A stretch of DNA of 64,000 nt, taken from NCBI GenBank assembly GCA_016705065.1, contig JADIYY010000001.1:992001-1056000 (forward strand), given 5' to 3'. The DNA comes from Candidatus Aalborgiella aggregata. GTDB taxonomy: Bacteria > Pseudomonadota > Gammaproteobacteria > Burkholderiales > Burkholderiaceae_C. The position numbers were made by a program, and so were the translations under genes. The number at the start of each line of letters is the position of its first letter. Position 1 is the first letter of the stretch. The notes beneath the pieces were generated by a model that was given only the letters and a program-made list of their open reading frames with translations, had not been told where the DNA came from and searched no databases. This document shows positions 59,948-64,000 of this stretch, one piece after another.

Positions 59948-60964
59948 TTACACGCAGGCAGCTGCTAATCTTGCAAAAAAGTCGTTAAAGATCTCGTCGC
60001 GTTGCACAGCATAAGCTTCGCGCATGGGGTGCGCTTGTTCGCGTGGCCGCCAGTGAAGATCGTTATCTAATACGGGAGTAGGCACGATGTGGCTGGGCAC
60101 CCAATCGGGGTTGATCAGCCATGCAAAGTTGATCAAATCCCAAATCACCCAGCTGTGCGCTTCGGTCGCGGGACGTCCTGTGATTGCCCAAAGCGGGTTG
60201 TCTGCAAAAAGCGCGTGCAAATAACGCCCAATATTGCCATGCGGTTTCACATAGCGTTCCACCTCAGCCAAACTCAGTCGCAATTGCGCACCCACATGGT
60301 AGCCCGGCAAATACACCAATGGCACGCCACTTTCGTACAAGTATTGGCTGGCCAGCACATCTTGCTCCAGATTAAAAGACGCATTCGCATGCGGTGCATG
60401 CGATGGAAATGCACTGGTCCACACGACCACTATTTTTTGCGTAATTTCAGGTGCAAGCAACAATGCACTGGCAACATTGGTGGCGCAGCCAATTGCCACC
60501 ACATACAAAGGTTCATCCTGCGGCATGGCCAGTGCGGTGGCAATCAAATGATCGGTAGCGTCGCTGCGAATGGGTTCGTTGAGAGAACGCAAATATGCTG
60601 GGCTGCCTTTGAATGTGGGTAATGGGGATGACAACGCCATCAGCGCTTGCACCTTGATGATTTCATCATAACTGCGCTGCATGCCTACATCGGGCGAGTT
60701 GAACGGAGGTGCATCAGGGGCGGCTGCCGCGTATGTTGACCGCCTGTGTGCAAAGGAAAAAGGCGTGGCATAAATACCGTGGATTTGCAGGCGTTCTGGG
60801 TGCAGCAATGCCCAAGCCAATGCAAACTGATCGTCGATCTCATTCGCTGCATCGGTGTCGATGACGATATGCACCCGCCCATTGGGCAAGCGCAGTCGCG
60901 CGGAATAAGCTTCCGGGCTGAACGGCAGATGTTCTGGTCGGTGCATGGAATGTGTTGTGTTCAT
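59948..60964 (-). CDS. nucleoside hydrolase (IU-nucleoside hydrolase family)
   Basis: A 338-aa hydrolase of the inosine-uridine nucleoside hydrolase family, which cleave the N-glycosidic bond to release base and ribose. The calcium site is VIDTDAANEIDDQFALAWAL. SDATDHLIATALAM and VVAIGCATNVASALL follow, with NFAWLINPDWVP near the C-terminus. No signal peptide, so cytoplasmic. The ATG at 60964 lies 11 bp after the stop of the glycosyltransferase fusion; starts further upstream would overlap it. It lies between a kinase-like gene and an ABC importer, suggesting that imported nucleoside-like molecules are hydrolysed inside the cell. Confidence 0.88.
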   Translation of the reverse strand: MNTTHSMHRPEHLPFSPEAYSARLRLPNGRVHIVIDTDAANEIDDQFALAWALLHPERLQIHGIYATPFSFAHRRSTYAAAAPDAPPFNSPDVGMQRSYDEIIKVQALMALSSPLPTFKGSPAYLRSLNEPIRSDATDHLIATALAMPQDEPLYVVAIGCATNVASALLLAPEITQKIVVVWTSAFPSHAPHANASFNLEQDVLASQYLYESGVPLVYLPGYHVGAQLRLSLAEVERYVKPHGNIGRYLHALFADNPLWAITGRPATEAHSWVIWDLINFAWLINPDWVPSHIVPTPVLDNDLHWRPREQAHPMREAYAVQRDEIFNDFFARLAAACV

Positions 60965-60975
60965 AAGCAATGGAT

Positions 60976-62334
60976 TTAGTGAGTGAGACGGCACATGGCT
61001 TGCCATCGCTGCCAGTCTGCGGGATCGTCAATGTCCCACAGTGTAGGCAGTTGCACCACGCTAGCGTCAACCAAGGTGCAGCGTGCCAGTGTTTGCGAGA
61101 GCACTTCGCTCGTGCTCCATGCCACTTCCTGAAAGATTTCGGGAATCATTTTCCTCAAGCCAATCAACACATAGCCACCATCTTCCGCTGGAATCAGGCA
61201 CACATCGTTTGATGCCAAGATGCGAGCGGCTTCCTGCAAATGTCCGGGGGCAAGCACAGCGCAATCGGTGCCAATGATCAGCAGAGGTGGCGCGTCGGTT
61301 TGCGCAAAATGCATGGCTGCCGCATGGCACATGCGTTCGCCAATATCACCTTGGGGCTGCTCTTGGCAGGCAATGCCAAAAACTTTATTCACCGCTCGAA
61401 AATGACGATGTAGCAAGTTGGGTGCGCACCACAGCGTGAGAGTGCCCAACTGAGATTGCATCGCCGTGTGGATCGTCTGTAAACAAAAGCACCGCTGCGC
61501 ACGTGCCGCACCTGCCGCGCCCAAAGCAGGTTTCAATCGCGTTTTCGCCAAGCCCGCAACAGGCGCTTTGGCCAGAACCGCTACCGCCGCTTTGGCAGGT
61601 GGCATGGTAGCTTTGTAGCCATAAGCTTGCGCTAAATTGCTAGGCTTTTCCCCGAAGAAATACGCCAAACGCAACCGCCACATGAGCAAAATGGTGCGCC
61701 AAATGCCGTTTTTTTGCCACTTGCGTGCGGAGGTTGTGACCCGCTGTGACAGGCATGCTGGGCGAGAAAATTGAAGCAGGCGGCTGGACAACACGATATC
61801 CTCCATCAGCGCTTGATCTGGGAACCCACCAACAGCCGCAAATGTGTCTGTTCGAACGAAGATGGCCTGATCACCGGTTGCAATACCGCTTAGGCGTGAA
61901 CGCAAGTTCATCATGGTCTCAATCATGCGAAAAGCAACTTGTGCTGCATCCAGCCGCACATCAAAGCGGCCCCAATGTTGCACTTTCAAAGCTGACTCTA
62001 TGAGTTGCAAAGCATCGCGGGGAAGCGCTGTGTCAGCATGTAAAAAAAGCAGGCTCTGCGCTGGTCGCATTCCGGGGGCAAACGCGCCTGCATTCATTTG
62101 CCGTGCTCGCCCTGATGCGCTGGCAATTAAATGGTCCACCCATGGTCGCGCACGCGCCCAGCTCTCGTCTGTGCTGCCACCATCCACCAGCACCAGCTCA
62201 GCGCCTTGGGCGCGCAAGCTTTGCAAAGCCGCTAACCGAGCGCTCAGCCCTGCGCCTTCATTGAGCACCGGCATCACGATGCGAAGCTTAGCGTTTGATT
62301 CGACAGAAAGATTGGCAGCAGATTGCAACGGCAT
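60976..62334 (-). CDS. fused family 2 glycosyltransferase (TIGR04283) and DUF2064 (TIGR04282) protein
   Basis: A 452-aa two-domain protein. Residues about 15-235 form a family 2 glycosyltransferase: LRIVMPVLNEGAGLSARLAA, ELVLVDGGSTDES and LFLHADTALP. Residues about 245-450 form a DUF2064 nucleotidyltransferase-like domain: AVLAKAPVAGLAKTRLKPAL, LLIIGTDCAVLAPGHL and AEDGGYVLIGLR. The two domains are usually separate neighbours, known as rSAM/selenodomain-associated transferases 2 and 1; here they are one chain. It starts 3 bp after the phosphotransferase stop. Confidence 0.88.
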   Translation of the reverse strand: MPLQSAANLSVESNAKLRIVMPVLNEGAGLSARLAALQSLRAQGAELVLVDGGSTDESWARARPWVDHLIASASGRARQMNAGAFAPGMRPAQSLLFLHADTALPRDALQLIESALKVQHWGRFDVRLDAAQVAFRMIETMMNLRSRLSGIATGDQAIFVRTDTFAAVGGFPDQALMEDIVLSSRLLQFSRPACLSQRVTTSARKWQKNGIWRTILLMWRLRLAYFFGEKPSNLAQAYGYKATMPPAKAAVAVLAKAPVAGLAKTRLKPALGAAGAARAQRCFCLQTIHTAMQSQLGTLTLWCAPNLLHRHFRAVNKVFGIACQEQPQGDIGERMCHAAAMHFAQTDAPPLLIIGTDCAVLAPGHLQEAARILASNDVCLIPAEDGGYVLIGLRKMIPEIFQEVAWSTSEVLSQTLARCTLVDASVVQLPTLWDIDDPADWQRWQAMCRLTH

Positions 62335-62337
62335 GTT

Positions 62338-63432
62338 TTACGCGGACAGAGCATGCATGCGTTGACCAAGCGCATCGAACTCGGCGTTCACCCAAGCGAG
62401 CCCCTCGGCGCTGAGGTAATGATCGACCCGCTCACGCACATGGCTGGCCAGCACGGGATCCAAATTTTGCGCTGACCAATCTTCACCATCTTGCGCCATG
62501 GCTTTGGACGCACGCGAGGCGACGCGCCATTTTGCGCACCATGTCAGCGACCAGAGCCACATTGCGCGGCGCAGTGGCAGATGCCAACGCTCTGCATCCA
62601 GCGCCAAAGCGGTATCCACTTGGGTGCTCCAGGCTCGGTATGTTGCGACGACATCGTCCACACTGAGCACGGTGTGTGAATCCAAATCCCAGGTGGTGGA
62701 GGTATAGAGCGTAGCGTGAGCCAGATCAAAACTGGGGTAGCTGTAGCGGCATTTTTCCAAATCCACCAAATACGCTTTCTCTTTTGTGTCCGATTCTTTG
62801 GCTATCACAAAATTACCCGGATGACCGTCAAACGCTATCAAACGCCGCTCTGGTCTGGCCGCGCCTTGGCAGAGTTCATGAAAGCGTTCGAGCTCCACTT
62901 GAATATTGGTGGCTACAGCACTGTGCAACTCGGCGTGCGCCAGATAACTCGCTTGCGTGCTGATCTCTTCCCACATGGCTTGCAGTGGGTCCAAGGCATC
63001 CATCAACGGTGCTCTGCCCTTTTGCGACGGCAATTCAATGCGGTGCATAGCCGCCATGCTGCTGGCCATCAAGGGTAAATCTTGTGGCAAATGCGCCGAG
63101 CGACCCAGAATCTCTTGCACGATCAAGGCACCGCGCGGCAAGCTTGTGCATGGCGCAATCACATGCCGGCAAGCAGGCGCATGCCCCGCCGGGCTTGCCC
63201 TCTCAAAACAGGCCTGCTGGTAAATCAAATTTTCCTGTGCGCCAAGCTGCATTTGGCTTTGCTTGGGTATGCGCGCCAGCCAACCCGTGCCAACCAGCCG
63301 CACATGATCATGTGCCAAGCCTTTGGCTTTGAGCGGCTCCAGGTGCATCTGCGCCCATGCGCCACCCTGCGGCCATTGCGTCAGCAGCGCCTCGCGCAGG
63401 TCTTCAAGCAATCGACTTGTTGCCAGAATCAT
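62338..63432 (-). CDS. aminoglycoside phosphotransferase (APH)-fold kinase, possible thiamine or nucleoside kinase
   Basis: A 364-aa protein of the APH/choline kinase fold. LIVQEILGRSAHLPQDL is the hinge region, LIAFDGHPGNFVIA the catalytic loop and AYLVDLEKCRYSYPSFDLAH the metal-binding loop. In the catalytic loop the usual HGD reads AFD, so the His is replaced by Ala while Asp and Asn remain. First gene of the tight operon with the glycosyltransferase fusion, nucleoside hydrolase and YnjBCD-type importer. The substrate is unknown; a thiamine-type or nucleoside substrate is a guess from context. Confidence 0.75.
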   Translation of the reverse strand: MILATSRLLEDLREALLTQWPQGGAWAQMHLEPLKAKGLAHDHVRLVGTGWLARIPKQSQMQLGAQENLIYQQACFERASPAGHAPACRHVIAPCTSLPRGALIVQEILGRSAHLPQDLPLMASSMAAMHRIELPSQKGRAPLMDALDPLQAMWEEISTQASYLAHAELHSAVATNIQVELERFHELCQGAARPERRLIAFDGHPGNFVIAKESDTKEKAYLVDLEKCRYSYPSFDLAHATLYTSTTWDLDSHTVLSVDDVVATYRAWSTQVDTALALDAERWHLPLRRAMWLWSLTWCAKWRVASRASKAMAQDGEDWSAQNLDPVLASHVRERVDHYLSAEGLAWVNAEFDALGQRMHALSA

Positions 63433-63607
63433 GACTGAAAGCCTTGCGCTAAGATTGGTAGCAACGTCATTTTGGCGTGCATGGTTTTTATAATTTAAGT
63501 TGCGGGAATTGTTGTATTGGTCGAGATTCAGTTCTCTTTATTACAGGGTGAACAAAATTCTTTGAATTCCTGATTCGATGCAAACTACCCAAATCACAAA
63601 AACCGAC

Positions 63608-64000
63608 CTATACAGCCACCATTTGGCGCAGCCAATCGGGCAAGTCCATCGATTTTTGCTGTGGAAAGTTTACCCAAATGGTGGTTGCACCACCGGCTGC
63701 ATAAATCACGCCTGGTTGATTGGTCAGTTCCAACGTTGCCCACGTTTCAAACGTGGTGCGTGCGGGGTCGCTGGTATACATCTTCACCAACACATCGCCT
63801 GGGTATTCCAACTGTTTGTAAAAATTACAAAACGCATTGACGATGACCGGCCCCTCACCTTTAGGGTTGGGTAAAGCGTTGATGGATCGCATCCATTCGA
63901 TGCGGCAGCTTTCTAAATAGCGAAAATAAATCGTATTGTTGACATGGTTCATGGCGTCCATATCGCCCCAGCGAATGGGGATGGTCATCTCGAATACGAG
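63608..64000 (-). CDS. acyl-CoA thioesterase (4HBT, YbgC-like), partial at 5' end
   Basis: A hot-dog-fold thioesterase. PIRWGDMDAMNHVNNTIYFR is the 4-hydroxybenzoyl-CoA thioesterase signature with the catalytic Asp, followed by RIEWMRSINAL and TTIWVNFPQQKS. An ATG is at 63988, but the frame stays open to the window edge (LVFE before it) and homologous proteins usually have about ten residues before this motif, so the real start is probably just outside. Same strand as the kinase operon, 175 bp upstream of it. Confidence 0.88.
   Translation of the reverse strand, partial: LVFEMTIPIRWGDMDAMNHVNNTIYFRYLESCRIEWMRSINALPNPKGEGPVIVNAFCNFYKQLEYPGDVLVKMYTSDPARTTFETWATLELTNQPGVIYAAGGATTIWVNFPQQKSMDLPDWLRQMVAV

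Noticed and set aside
63433..63607. TPP riboswitch upstream of the kinase-YnjBCD operon
   Set aside because: The conserved CUGAGA and the other thi-box segments are not found, so thiamine control is not supported by the leader.

Overview
The window looks like chromosomal DNA of a betaproteobacterium of the order Burkholderiales, probably near the Comamonadaceae. The grounds are the rpsF-priB-rpsR-rplI-dnaB order, the ppsA/ppsR pair, several Bug-type solute receptors with no transporter genes beside them, and a dispersed palindromic repeat of about 60 bp. No rRNA, tRNA, CRISPR array, prophage or insertion sequence was seen. The species cannot be named from this sequence.

Layout. 1-3.8 kb: minus-strand fatty-acid or aromatic beta-oxidation genes (thiolase, FadB/FadJ-like) and a family VIII esterase/beta-lactamase. 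3.9-10.9 kb: a DsbA-like oxidoreductase, then a copper-handling block (two small secreted proteins, TolC-like lipoprotein, multicopper oxidase, beta-propeller, cupredoxin, DUF411 and CusF-like proteins). 10.9-16.6 kb: a GAF/Fis regulator and a tungsten-type aldehyde oxidoreductase operon (aorA, aorB, aorC, a MoaD-like gene, a small unknown gene). 16.6-31 kb: mixed genes, including a frameshifted argG, an acyltransferase plus histidine kinase, a flavocytochrome c sulfide dehydrogenase flavoprotein, phoD and an ECF sigma factor with its DGPF partner. 31-38.9 kb: dnaB and the ribosomal operon, then divergent ppsA and ppsR. Two poly-G/poly-C tracts flank ppsA and look like corrupted sequence. 39-47.2 kb: two LysR-controlled sugar-acid loci, the second tartrate-like with a frameshifted dehydrogenase. 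47.3-56.2 kb: BI-1 and YkvA membrane proteins, a penicillin-acylase-family lipoprotein, rlmD, an AhpD-like protein, DUF3047, and a TVP38-disulfide reductase fusion. 56.3-64 kb: a tight minus-strand operon joining a YnjBCD-type ABC importer to a nucleoside hydrolase, a two-domain glycosyltransferase/DUF2064 protein and a phosphotransferase, with a thioesterase upstream.

Most notable: (i) the dispersed repeat has two full-length copies inside reading frames, in rlmD and in a small secreted Cys-rich protein, where it adds in-frame peptide; (ii) a strong terminator lies between aorB and aorC; (iii) the YnjBCD-hydrolase-kinase operon looks like an uncharacterised uptake and salvage system; (iv) single-base frameshifts in argG and ttuC, with the G/C tracts, raise sequence-quality doubts.
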